From an uncultured Pseudoxanthomonas sp. (GTDB lineage: Bacteria; Pseudomonadota; Gammaproteobacteria; Xanthomonadales; Xanthomonadaceae), in contig CAMLGZ010000039.1 in NCBI GenBank assembly GCA_946479745.1, positions 1 to 14,328 on the forward strand: a DNA stretch of 14,328 nt. Reading direction: 5' to 3'. Positions 1 to 5,810 of the stretch are shown piece by piece; position 1 is the first letter of the stretch, and each line of letters starts with the position of its first letter. A program made the translations under genes and the position numbers. Under the pieces are notes generated by a model. It was not told the DNA's origin, did not search any database, and saw only the letters and a program-made list of their open reading frames with translations.

Positions 1-342
1 CTGGACCGCACCAGCACCGGCGACGGCATCGTCAGCGCGTTGCAGGTGCTGGAAGTGCTGGGCCGCACGGGCAGGTCGTTGCGCCAGGCGCTGGAGGGCT
101 TGGTGATGGTGCCGCAGAAAACCATCAACATACGCTTGGCCAACGGCGCCAAGCCGACCGAAGCCGAGAGCGTCAAGGCCGCCTTGGCCGAAGCGCAGGC
201 CGCGGTTTCCGGCCGTGGGCGCGCATTCCTGCGCCCGTCCGGCACCGAGCCGGTGGTGCGGGTGACCGTCGAAGCCGATGATGATGTTTTGATGCAGGAC
301 ACGTTGGATAAGCTGGCCGATGCGGTGCGCGCGGCGGCCTGA
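1..342 (+). CDS. glmM: Phosphoglucosamine mutase, C-terminal part (5' truncated by window)
   Basis: GlmM converts glucosamine-6-phosphate to glucosamine-1-phosphate in the cytoplasm, the step that feeds UDP-GlcNAc synthesis for peptidoglycan and LPS. Only the last 113 codons are present and the reading frame is open from base 1, so the real start lies upstream; the TTG at 40 is internal. Visible residues match the C-terminal domain of the alpha-D-phosphohexomutase family: [15 protein letters not shown] near window residues 6-20, and the phosphate-binding loop RPSGTEP at residues 78-84, followed by the usual VRVTVEA strand and a closing helix. The GlmM call over phosphomannomutase rests on overall similarity to the E. 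coli GlmM tail and on linkage to tpiA-secG-tRNA-Leu, the arrangement known from Pseudomonas. The active-site serine region is outside the window. The gene ends in TGA with a repeat pair directly downstream. Confidence 0.93.
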   Translation: MDRTSTGDGIVSALQVLEVLGRTGRSLRQALEGLVMVPQKTINIRLANGAKPTEAESVKAALAEAQAAVSGRGRAFLRPSGTEPVVRVTVEADDDVLMQDTLDKLADAVRAAA

Positions 343-347
343 GCTTT

Positions 348-390
348 CCTTCTCCCATTGGGAGAAGGTGGCGCGAAGCGACGGATGAGG
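348..390 (+). repeat. Palindromic intergenic repeat, copy A
   Basis: This 43-base copy begins with a perfect 9-bp hairpin (CCTTCTCCC, loop ATT, GGGAGAAGG; 348-368) and ends in CGGATGAGG (382-390). A second, longer copy lies in opposite orientation at 440-501. The hairpin starts 6 bases after the glmM stop, so it may also stabilise or end the glmM transcript, although no T-run follows. I recognise this motif type as a common intergenic repeat of Xanthomonadaceae-like genomes; that is recall, not a search. Confidence 0.8.
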
Positions 391-439
391 GAGGGAGAAT
401 TCCAACTCACGGAAACGGTATCGCAAGCGGAGAGTCCGT

Positions 440-501
440 CCTCATCCGCCCTTCCCTCAGCTACCTGACGGCAGCTTCGACCTTCTCCCGGAGGGAGAAG
501 G
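440..501 (-). repeat. Palindromic intergenic repeat, copy B (inverted)
   Basis: Read on the minus strand this starts with the same 9-bp hairpin as copy A, here with loop TCC, and ends in the same CGGATGAGG. It carries about 19 extra bases in the middle. The plus-strand hairpin is 481-489 / 493-501, and 440-448 is the exact reverse complement of 382-390, so the two copies could fold into one large three-way structure across a 49-base spacer. It ends 23 bases before the oxygenase start codon. Confidence 0.8.
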
Positions 502-524
502 AAACAAAAACCAGAGCAAAAATC

Positions 525-1463
525 ATGACAGCAAGAATCCCCACCCTAGACATCACCCGTTTCGACACCGACCGCGAGGCCTTCGTCGCCGAACTCGGCG
601 CCGCCTATCGCCAATGGGGTTTCGCCGGCATCCGCAATCATGGCATCCCGCAGCCGGCGATCGACGCGGCCTATGACGTGTTCCGCAATTTCTTCGCCTT
701 GCCTGAAGAAACCAAACTGAAGTACCACGTACCCGGCAGCGGCGGCGCGCGCGGCTATACGCCGTTCGGCGTGGAGACTGCGAAAGATTCCAAACACTTC
801 GATCTGAAGGAGTTCTGGCACATCGGCCGCGAGATCCCGCGCGATTCCAAATACGCCGATGTCATGCCGCCCAATTTGTGGCCGGACGAAGTACCGGGTT
901 TCCGCGAGCACGGTTACGGGCTCTACGGAGCGCTGGACAAGCTGGGTTCGCGCGTTTTGTCCGCCCTGGCCCTGCATCTGGGGCTGGCGGAAAACTATTT
1001 CGCGGACAAGACCGATTCGGGCAACTCCATCCTGCGCCCCATCCATTACCCGCCCATCACCGCCGACGACATTCCCAACGTACGCGCCGGCGCGCACGAG
1101 GACATCAACCTGATCACGCTGCTGGTCGGGGCCAGCGCCGCGGGCCTGGAAGTCAAATCCCAGCAGGGCGAATGGGTGCCCTTTACCTCGGATGCCGACA
1201 CCATCGTGGTCAACATCGGCGACATGCTGCAGCGCCTGACCAACCATGTGTATCCGTCGACGACCCACCGCGTCACCAACCCGCCGGGCGAACAGGCGCG
1301 CAAGCCGCGCTATTCGGTGCCCTTCTTCCTGCATCCCAATCCGGATTTTCTGATCGACGTGTTGCCGTCGACGATCAGTGCGGAAAATCCGAAACGTTAT
1401 CCGGAGCCGATCACTGCCCAGGGTTATCTGGAAGAGCGGTTGCGTGAGATAAAGTTGAAGTAG
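525..1463 (+). CDS. Isopenicillin N synthase family Fe(II)/2-oxoglutarate-type oxygenase
   Basis: This predicted soluble non-haem iron oxygenase of 312 residues has the family's usual length. An N-terminal DIOX_N-like half contains the typical RQWGFAGIRNHGIP stretch (residues 29-42). The C-terminal double-stranded beta-helix carries the iron triad H191-x-D193 (in GAHEDINLITLL) and H248 (in STTHRV), plus the R262-Y263-S264 motif that normally grips the 2-oxoglutarate carboxylate, so 2-oxoglutarate is the likely co-substrate. No signal peptide or membrane segment is visible. The actual substrate cannot be read from sequence: family members include antibiotic-ring, gibberellin, flavonoid and ethylene-forming enzymes. 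The ATG is preceded only by a weak AGAG at 513-516. It stands alone, between a repeat pair upstream and a nested palindrome downstream, facing the SDR gene. The symbol is left blank because orthology to a characterised enzyme is not evident. Confidence 0.88.
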   Translation: MTARIPTLDITRFDTDREAFVAELGAAYRQWGFAGIRNHGIPQPAIDAAYDVFRNFFALPEETKLKYHVPGSGGARGYTPFGVETAKDSKHFDLKEFWHIGREIPRDSKYADVMPPNLWPDEVPGFREHGYGLYGALDKLGSRVLSALALHLGLAENYFADKTDSGNSILRPIHYPPITADDIPNVRAGAHEDINLITLLVGASAAGLEVKSQQGEWVPFTSDADTIVVNIGDMLQRLTNHVYPSTTHRVTNPPGEQARKPRYSVPFFLHPNPDFLIDVLPSTISAENPKRYPEPITAQGYLEERLREIKLK

Positions 1464-1488
1464 TTTTTCAGCCAACGAAAAAGATCAT

Positions 1489-1583
1489 CGTCATCCCAGC
1501 GAAAGCTGGGATCCATTTTGATCTTGCTTCTTTTCGGCCGACCTCGAAAATCAAGATGGATCCCAGCTTTCGCTGGGATGACG
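1489..1583. repeat. Nested 34-bp inverted repeat between convergent genes, possible bidirectional terminator
   Basis: The arms at 1489-1522 and 1550-1583 are reverse complements with one mismatch, separated by a 27-base loop. Each arm is itself a hairpin: ATCCCAGC / GCTGGGAT, 8 bp, with loop GAAA in the left arm (1493-1512) and TTTC in the right arm (1560-1579). It lies 25 bases past the oxygenase stop and 48 bases past the SDR stop on the other strand, so it can form a strong stem in either transcript. No clean U-tract follows either arm, so termination is inferred. The GTCATCCCAGCGAAAGCTGGGAT type is a repeat family I know from many proteobacteria. Confidence 0.85.
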
Positions 1584-1631
1584 GTCTCGGGATTTCCCGG
1601 TTCATTCTGGTTGCCTGCTTCGATCCGTTAA

Positions 1632-2438
1632 TCAATCCACCTTGCGGATCTTCTTCGAGTTCCTGCCCATCAACCCCAATACCAGCGAATCGGGAAGATG
1701 CTTGGCGACGAAACGGAGCAGCTTGTAGACGCGCCCCGGCACCACGATCACCTTCCCGCGCTCGACACCCTCGATTCCCGCCCTGGCCACCGCATCGGTT
1801 TCCAGCCATGCCCATTTCGGCAGTCTGGACATCATTTCGCGGGTGCCGGTGACATCATGGAACTCCGACCAGGTGAAGCCCGGGCATAACGCCGTGACGT
1901 GCACGCGCCGGTCCGGGTTTTCCAACGAAAGCGATTCGCTGAACTTCACCAGGTAGGCCTTGACCGCGGCGTACAGCGTCTGTCCGTCCGCGCCCGGCAC
2001 CAGTGCGGCGAAGGAGGCCACATTGAGGATGCGGCCGCTGCCGGAGGCGCGGATCGCCGGCAGCAACCGCCAGGTCAGTTCGCTGGTAGCGCCGATCATC
2101 ACCTGCAGGAATTGCGCATGGGTCCGCCAGTCCTTGGTCAGAAACCGGCCGGGCACGCCGTAGCCGGCGTTGTTGACCAGAATCCTGACCGGCAGGCCGC
2201 GGCGCTGGATCTCGGCGGCCAGGGCTTCGGGTGCCTGGGGGTCGCTGAGGTCGGCGGGAATCACTTCCACCGCCACTTGAGGGCGCAATTCGGCAGCCAG
2301 TTGCTCCAGTTTGTCCGCGCGGCGCGCGGTCAGGATCAACGGCACCCCCCGGCGCGCGTATTCGCGCGCGATAGCCGCGCCGATGCCGCTGGACGCGCCG
2401 GTGACCAGCGCGTAGCCGGCGGAAACATTGGGAACCAT
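1632..2438 (-). CDS. Short-chain dehydrogenase/reductase (classical SDR)
   Basis: This is a cytoplasmic NAD(P)-dependent oxidoreductase with a Rossmann fold. Numbering from the outermost ATG (2447), the cofactor-binding TGASSGIG is at residues 16-23, NNAG at 92-95, and the catalytic set is S145, Y159 and K163 (YxxxK), followed by a PG turn at 189-190. R43 (in TARRADK) follows beta-2 and suggests NADP(H) preference. The C-terminus is basic and hydrophobic, resembling DltE-like SDRs, and could touch membrane. I place the start at the ATG ending at 2438 (268 residues) because AGGA sits 8 bases upstream of it; the ATG at 2447 (271 residues) has no clear ribosome site. It is convergent with the oxygenase and divergent from tpiA, with an 82-base gap to the latter. 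The substrate is unknown, and pairing with the oxygenase is only positional. Confidence 0.88.
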   Translation of the reverse strand: MVPNVSAGYALVTGASSGIGAAIAREYARRGVPLILTARRADKLEQLAAELRPQVAVEVIPADLSDPQAPEALAAEIQRRGLPVRILVNNAGYGVPGRFLTKDWRTHAQFLQVMIGATSELTWRLLPAIRASGSGRILNVASFAALVPGADGQTLYAAVKAYLVKFSESLSLENPDRRVHVTALCPGFTWSEFHDVTGTREMMSRLPKWAWLETDAVARAGIEGVERGKVIVVPGRVYKLLRFVAKHLPDSLVLGLMGRNSKKIRKVD

Positions 2439-2446
2439 CGGTCGCA

Positions 2447-2450
2447 TCCT
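2447..2450 (-). promoter_or_regulatory. Ribosome binding site deciding the SDR start
   Basis: AGGA on the minus strand lies 8 bases upstream of the ATG at 2436-2438 and overlaps the alternative upstream ATG (2445-2447). This favours the shorter, 268-residue protein. Confidence 0.5.
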
Positions 2451-2507
2451 GAATGAAGGCGGGGCGGGGCATCGGCTATTCTTTGCGGCCCTGGAGTCAG
2501 CCTGGAC

Positions 2508-2512
2508 AAGGA
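2508..2512 (+). promoter_or_regulatory. Ribosome binding site of tpiA
   Basis: AAGGA with 8 bases to the ATG at 2521 fixes the tpiA start and rules out the in-frame ATG at 2428, which would add 31 residues not found in the family and run back into the SDR gene. Confidence 0.7.
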
Positions 2513-2520
2513 ATCACACG

Positions 2521-3273
2521 ATGCGCCGCAAGATCGTAGCCGGAAACTGGAAACTCCATGGCACCCGTGCCTTCGCCACGGACCTGGTCGCTGAACTGGC
2601 CGTCGGCCTGCCGCTGGCGGGCGTGGAGGTGGTGATACTGCCGCCCATGCCCTACCTGGGCGACCTGATCGAGGACTTCGAGCGCCACGACATTTTCTTC
2701 GGCGCCCAGGACGTCAGCAGCAACGAGAAGGGCGCCTACACCGGCGAAGTCTCCGCCGCGATGCTGGTCGACGTGGGCGCCCGTTATGGGCTGGTCGGCC
2801 ATTCCGAGCGCCGCCAGTACCATGCGGAGAGCAGCGAGCTGGTAGCCGCCAAATTCGTCGCGGCCAAGCACGCCGGGCTGGTTCCCATCCTCTGCGTGGG
2901 CGAAACCCTGGAACAACGCGAGGCCGGCCAGACCGAGGCGGTGATCGCCGCGCAGCTGGCTCCGGTGCTGGATCTGGCCGGTATCGGGGCCTTCGCGGAG
3001 GCCGTGGTGGCCTACGAACCGGTCTGGGCCATCGGCACAGGCCGCACCGCCAGCCCGCAGCAGGCGCAGGACGTGCATGCTTTCATTCGTGGCGTGGCCA
3101 AGGCCCGCGATGCTAGAATTGGCGATTCGCTGCCGCTGCTGTATGGCGGAAGCGTCAAGCCCGACAATGCCGCGGAACTGTTCGCGCAACCCGATGTCGA
3201 TGGTGGACTGGTCGGTGGCGCCTCCCTGGTGGCCGCCGATTTCCTGGCCATCGCAAGGGCTGCCGCCCGCTGA
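2521..3273 (+). CDS. tpiA: Triose-phosphate isomerase
   Basis: TpiA interconverts dihydroxyacetone phosphate and glyceraldehyde-3-phosphate in glycolysis and gluconeogenesis, as a cytoplasmic (beta/alpha)8-barrel, normally a dimer. The 250-residue product has the standard length. The catalytic set is complete: N9 and K11 in GNWKLHG, H94 in GHSERR, and E166 in AYEPVWAIGTG, where the mobile loop 6 begins. The phosphate-binding YGGSVKP is at 208-214 and GGASL near 232-236. The start is supported by AAGGA at 2508-2512. secG follows after 58 bases, and the pair probably shares a transcript. The 82-base gap to the divergent SDR gene must hold any dedicated promoter, but I see no convincing -35/-10 pair there. 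One rare AGA arginine codon occurs at codon 199, otherwise codon use matches the neighbours. Confidence 0.98.
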   Translation: MRRKIVAGNWKLHGTRAFATDLVAELAVGLPLAGVEVVILPPMPYLGDLIEDFERHDIFFGAQDVSSNEKGAYTGEVSAAMLVDVGARYGLVGHSERRQYHAESSELVAAKFVAAKHAGLVPILCVGETLEQREAGQTEAVIAAQLAPVLDLAGIGAFAEAVVAYEPVWAIGTGRTASPQQAQDVHAFIRGVAKARDARIGDSLPLLYGGSVKPDNAAELFAQPDVDGGLVGGASLVAADFLAIARAAAR

Positions 3274-3331
3274 TCCGTTGGCTCGGGCCTGACGTCCTGG
3301 CCCCGTTTTCAAATTCGATCGAGATTCGCAA

Positions 3332-3838
3332 ATGTTGATGTTGATCCTCAATGTAGTCTACGTGCTGGTGGCCATCGCCATCATCGCGATGGTGCTGATG
3401 CAGCGCGGCAGCGGCGCGGCCGCCGGTTCGGGCTTCGGCGCCGGTGCTTCGGGCACGGTGTTCGGCGCGCGCGGCGCGTCCAACTTCCTGTCCAAGAGCA
3501 CCAAGTGGCTGGCCATCGTGTTCTTCGGCATCAGCCTGTTCATGGCTTGGCAGGCCTCGCACGGCGCGCGTCCGGTGGCGCAGCAGAATCTCGGCGTCAT
3601 GGCCGAACAGCCGGCTGCTCCTGCGGCCGCGGGCGAATTGTCGAAGCCGGCGCAACAACCGCCTTCGACGGTGCCGAGCGCACCGGTCACCGCGCCTGCC
3701 GCTACGCCGTCCTCCGTGCCAACGGCACCGGCTTCTTCAGCACCAGCTCCTTCGGCTCCGATTGAACTCCCCGTGGAGAAGGAAACCGCACCGTCGACGC
3801 CTGCACAGGCGCCCGTGACACCGCCGCAAGGCGGCTGA
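3332..3838 (+). CDS. secG: Preprotein translocase subunit SecG with long Pro/Ala-rich tail
   Basis: SecG is the small third subunit of the SecYEG inner-membrane channel and assists SecA-driven export. Two hydrophobic segments are visible, at about residues 4-23 and 58-73, joined by the family signature (VLMQRGSGAAAGSGFG, then GTVFGARGASNFL, about residues 21-53). The core ends near residue 78. The remaining 90 residues are a low-complexity Pro/Ala/Ser/Thr tail, making the protein 168 residues against about 110 in E. coli. The ATG at 3332 is used, with only a weak GAG at 3321-3323 as ribosome site; a second in-frame ATG at 3338 would remove two residues. It sits between tpiA and tRNA-Leu, as in Pseudomonas. 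The tail looks disordered; it shows no additional domain or Cys residues. Confidence 0.95.
   Translation: MLMLILNVVYVLVAIAIIAMVLMQRGSGAAAGSGFGAGASGTVFGARGASNFLSKSTKWLAIVFFGISLFMAWQASHGARPVAQQNLGVMAEQPAAPAAAGELSKPAQQPPSTVPSAPVTAPAATPSSVPTAPASSAPAPSAPIELPVEKETAPSTPAQAPVTPPQGG
3821..3834 (+). other. GCAA-tetraloop hairpin at the end of secG
   Basis: CCGCC (3821-3825) and GGCGG (3830-3834) enclose a GCAA loop of the GNRA class, just before the secG stop. There is no U-run after it, so it is not a textbook terminator. It could stall or protect the mRNA 3' end, or simply reflect codon usage of the last codons. Confidence 0.4.
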
Positions 3839-3845
3839 AGACGGT

Positions 3846-3851
3846 TACAAT
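3846..3851 (+). promoter_or_regulatory. Possible -10 element for tRNA-Leu / nuo
   Basis: TACAAT lies 38 bases upstream of the tRNA 5' end, in the secG-tRNA gap. No acceptable -35 box stands 16-18 bases further upstream; the nearest similar hexamer, GTGACA at 3815-3820, is 25 bases away. Read-through from tpiA-secG remains equally likely. Confidence 0.3.
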
Positions 3852-3888
3852 AGTTTCCGCGCTCGGGCTTGCCCTGGCGCATACGTTT

Positions 3889-3973
3889 GCCCAGGTGGCG
3901 GAATTGGTAGACGCACTACCTTGAGGTGGTAGCGGCGAAAGTCGTAGGGGTTCGAGTCCCCTCTTGGGCACCA
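3889..3973 (+). tRNA. tRNA-Leu (anticodon GAG)
   Basis: This 85-base class II tRNA has CCA encoded in the gene (3971-3973). The acceptor stem pairs GCCCAGG (3889-3895) with CTTGGGC, with one G-T pair, followed by discriminator A as in leucine tRNAs. The anticodon stem CTACC / GGTAG holds the loop TTGAGGT, giving anticodon GAG at 3923-3925, which reads CUC and CUU. The variable arm has a 4-bp stem closed by GAAA, diagnostic of a Leu/Ser-type tRNA. The T arm is AGGGG-TTCGAGT-CCCCT. E. coli leuU, also GAG, lies next to secG, so this linkage is old. It is 50 bases after secG and 123 before nuoA, on the same strand, so processing of a common transcript is plausible. Confidence 0.98.
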
Positions 3974-3996
3974 AGATGCGAATTCTTCCCAAAGCC

Positions 3997-4015
3997 CCGC
4001 GCATCCCCTGCGCGG
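3997..4015 (+). other. Leader hairpin 1 between tRNA-Leu and nuoA
   Basis: A perfect 7-bp stem CCGCGCA / TGCGCGG (3997-4003 / 4009-4015) has loop TCCCC and starts 23 bases after the tRNA CCA. No U-tract follows. It may help define the tRNA 3' trailer or the processed nuo mRNA 5' end. Confidence 0.5.
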
Positions 4016-4039
4016 ACTTGTGAGGAAAACGCGAATCCG

Positions 4040-4072
4040 GCGGAACCCGCGCGCGACCGGCGCGCATTCCGC
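4040..4072 (+). other. Leader hairpin 2 upstream of nuoA
   Basis: A two-part stem: outer GCGGAA / TTCCGC (4040-4045 / 4067-4072), an internal loop CCC against A, and inner GCGCGC / GCGCGC (4049-4054 / 4060-4065) with a 5-base loop. It ends 13 bases before the nuoA ribosome site. As there is no U-tract, a role in mRNA stability or in shielding the operon's 5' end is likelier than termination. Confidence 0.6.
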
Positions 4073-4085
4073 AGGCCAACCAACC

Positions 4086-4090
4086 GAGGA
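4086..4090 (+). promoter_or_regulatory. Ribosome binding site deciding the nuoA GTG start
   Basis: GAGGA stands 6 bases before the GTG at 4097-4099. It is the only good Shine-Dalgarno site near the conserved N-terminus and rules out starts further upstream, where the open frame runs back through the tRNA. Confidence 0.75.
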
Positions 4091-4096
4091 CCACGC

Positions 4097-4453
4097 GTGC
4101 TGGCCGAATACCTGCCGACCCTGTTGTTCCTGATCGTCGCTACCGGCATCGGCATCTCGCTGATGGTGATAGGACGGTTCCTCGGCCCCCGTCGTCCGGA
4201 CGCGCAGAAGCTCTCTCCGTACGAATGCGGCTTCGAAGCCTTCGAGGACGCGCGCATGAAGTTCGACGTGCGCTACTACCTGATCGCCATCCAGTTCATC
4301 GTCTTCGATCTGGAAATCATCTTCATCGTGCCCTGGACCCTGGTTTGGCAGGAGCTGGGCGCGCGCGCGCTGGTCACCATGGGCCTGTTCGTGGGCATGC
4401 TGTTCCTCGGTTTCATCTACGTCTGGAAGAAGGGAGCCCTGGAATGGGAGTGA
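4097..4453 (+). CDS. nuoA: NADH-quinone oxidoreductase subunit A
   Basis: NuoA is a small membrane subunit of respiratory complex I at the junction of peripheral and membrane arms, near the quinone tunnel. Starting at GTG 4097 it has 118 residues, usual for non-enterobacterial NuoA. Three hydrophobic segments are visible (about 8-29, 61-82 and 91-110). The long loop between the first two contains the signature [20 protein letters not shown] (40-59) with the conserved C44, and the second helix carries the acidic D71 and E73. Upstream in-frame ATGs were rejected because they lie in or before the leader hairpins. It is the first gene of the nuo operon; nuoB begins 4 bases after its stop, so translational coupling is likely. 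Confidence 0.96.
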   Translation: MLAEYLPTLLFLIVATGIGISLMVIGRFLGPRRPDAQKLSPYECGFEAFEDARMKFDVRYYLIAIQFIVFDLEIIFIVPWTLVWQELGARALVTMGLFVGMLFLGFIYVWKKGALEWE

Positions 4454-4457
4454 CCAT

Positions 4458-5012
4458 ATGAGCGTCCTTGGAACCATCGATCGCCTGATGACCAACCCGA
4501 TCCCGGAAGGGCGGGTGGACGATATTCTGCGGCCCGAAGGCGAAAACCCGCTGCTGGAAAAAGGCTATGTGACCACCAGCGTCGATGCGCTGATGAACTG
4601 GGCGCGCACCGGCTCGATGTGGCCGATGACCTTCGGCCTGGCCTGCTGCGCGGTCGAGATGATGCACGCCGGCGCCTCGCGCCTGGACCTGGACCGTTAC
4701 GGCGTGGTGTTCCGCCCGTCGCCGCGCCAGTCCGACGTGATGATCGTGGCCGGCACCCTGGTCAACAAGATGGCCCCCGCGCTGCGCAAGGTCTACGACC
4801 AGATGCCGGAGCCGAAGTGGGTCATCTCGATGGGCAGTTGCGCCAACGGCGGCGGCTACTACCATTATTCGTATTCGGTGGTGCGCGGCTGCGACCGCAT
4901 CGTGCCCGTCGATGTCTACGTGCCGGGCTGCCCGCCGACCGCCGAAGCGCTGGTCTACGGCATCCTGCAACTGCAGAAGAAAATCTGGCGCACGCAGACC
5001 ATCGCCCGCTGA
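4458..5012 (+). CDS. nuoB: NADH-quinone oxidoreductase subunit B
   Basis: NuoB carries the terminal [4Fe-4S] cluster N2 that hands electrons to ubiquinone at the peripheral/membrane arm interface. The four ligands are present in their expected motifs: the tandem C63-C64 in [11 protein letters not shown]128 in [12 protein letters not shown], and C158 in [11 protein letters not shown]. Length is 184 residues, within the family range. The ATG at 4458 is preceded by GGGAG (4446-4450) with 7-base spacing, and this site lies within the end of nuoA. A 54-base gap follows before nuoC, the longest intergenic gap inside this stretch of the operon. That gap is relatively AT-rich in its first half but shows no clear promoter. 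Confidence 0.98.
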   Translation: MSVLGTIDRLMTNPIPEGRVDDILRPEGENPLLEKGYVTTSVDALMNWARTGSMWPMTFGLACCAVEMMHAGASRLDLDRYGVVFRPSPRQSDVMIVAGTLVNKMAPALRKVYDQMPEPKWVISMGSCANGGGYYHYSYSVVRGCDRIVPVDVYVPGCPPTAEALVYGILQLQKKIWRTQTIAR

Positions 5013-5066
5013 TCGTAACTTCATAAGAATATCGCCCTCACCCATTACTGAGCACGCCACGCCCCC

Positions 5067-5810
5067 ATGGCCGAGCAAGCTGCAACCTACATCGAACAAC
5101 TGCACGCACGTTTCCCGGACGGGATCCTCGGCATTGCAGAAGCCCGTGGTGAAGTGACGCTGGAAGTGCCCGCCGACAGCTGGCATGCGGCCTGCCTTTC
5201 GCTGCGCGACGACTTCGGCTTCGAGCAGCTGGTCGACCTGTGCGGCGTGGACTACCTGGGCTACGGCAGCGACGAGTGGGAAACCGCCAACGTCTCTTCC
5301 GAAGGTTTCAGTCGCGGCGTGGAGCTGGGTTTCGGCCCGGGCCGCTTCACCTGGGAGAACCGTCCGCGCGGCGAAGGCCCTGAACATCGCTTCGCCACCG
5401 TCGCCCACCTGCGCTCCTATCGGCACAACCGTCTGTTGCGCGTGCGCTGCTACGCGGCCAACGACGAACTGCCGATGGTGGCCTCGGTCACCGATATCTG
5501 GCCGGGTGCCAACTGGTTCGAGCGCGAGGCCTTCGACCTGTTCGGCATCCTCTACCAGGGCCATCCGGACCTGCGCCGCATCCTGACCGACTACGGTTTC
5601 GTGGGCCATCCGTTCCGCAAGGATTTCCCGCTGATCGGCAACGTGGAAGTCCGCTACGACGAAGAGAAGAAGCGCGTGATCTACGAACCGGTGACCTCGG
5701 TCGAACCCCGCGTCGGCGTACCGCGCGTGATCCGCGACGACGCGCGCTACGCGACCGCCGCTGGTGAGCTTGCCGCGTCGGAGCAGGCGCTTAGGGAGCC
5801 AGCCAAGTGA
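5067..5810 (+). CDS. nuoC: NADH-quinone oxidoreductase subunit C
   Basis: NuoC is the 30-kDa-type subunit of the connecting module; it holds no cofactor and braces NuoD and NuoB. The family signature [20 protein letters not shown] (151-170) continues into [19 protein letters not shown]. It is a separate gene, not fused to nuoD as in E. coli. Its 247 residues exceed the roughly 200 usual for stand-alone NuoC; the extra length includes a segment at about 66-108, between DLCGVDYL and [11 protein letters not shown], and a tail after residue 225. Its ribosome site is weak. The stop TGA overlaps the GTG of nuoD by 4 bases (GTGA). Confidence 0.97.
   Translation: MAEQAATYIEQLHARFPDGILGIAEARGEVTLEVPADSWHAACLSLRDDFGFEQLVDLCGVDYLGYGSDEWETANVSSEGFSRGVELGFGPGRFTWENRPRGEGPEHRFATVAHLRSYRHNRLLRVRCYAANDELPMVASVTDIWPGANWFEREAFDLFGILYQGHPDLRRILTDYGFVGHPFRKDFPLIGNVEVRYDEEKKRVIYEPVTSVEPRVGVPRVIRDDARYATAAGELAASEQALREPAK

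Noticed and set aside
348..501. CRISPR array in the glmM spacer
   Set aside because: There are only two repeat copies, they are inverted, not direct, of unequal length, and no spacer series or cas gene is present.
2428..2520. 31-residue N-terminal extension of TpiA
   Set aside because: The ATG at 2428 lies over the SDR start region. The ATG at 2521 has AAGGA at the right distance and begins the conserved RRKIVAGNWK N-terminus.
3114..3119. TAGAAT inside tpiA as a -10 box for secG
   Set aside because: There is no matching -35 element, it lies more than 200 bases before secG inside a coding region, and it coincides with a rare AGA codon that explains the base composition.
3926..4096. N-terminal extension of nuoA starting inside the tRNA gene
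   Set aside because: The frame happens to be open through the tRNA and leader. GAGGA at 4086-4090 with GTG at 4097 gives a NuoA of family length, and the extension is arginine-rich non-family sequence.
5013..5066. Internal promoter in the nuoB-nuoC gap
   Set aside because: The gap is locally AT-rich (CATAAGAATAT), but no -35 element at a suitable distance could be found.
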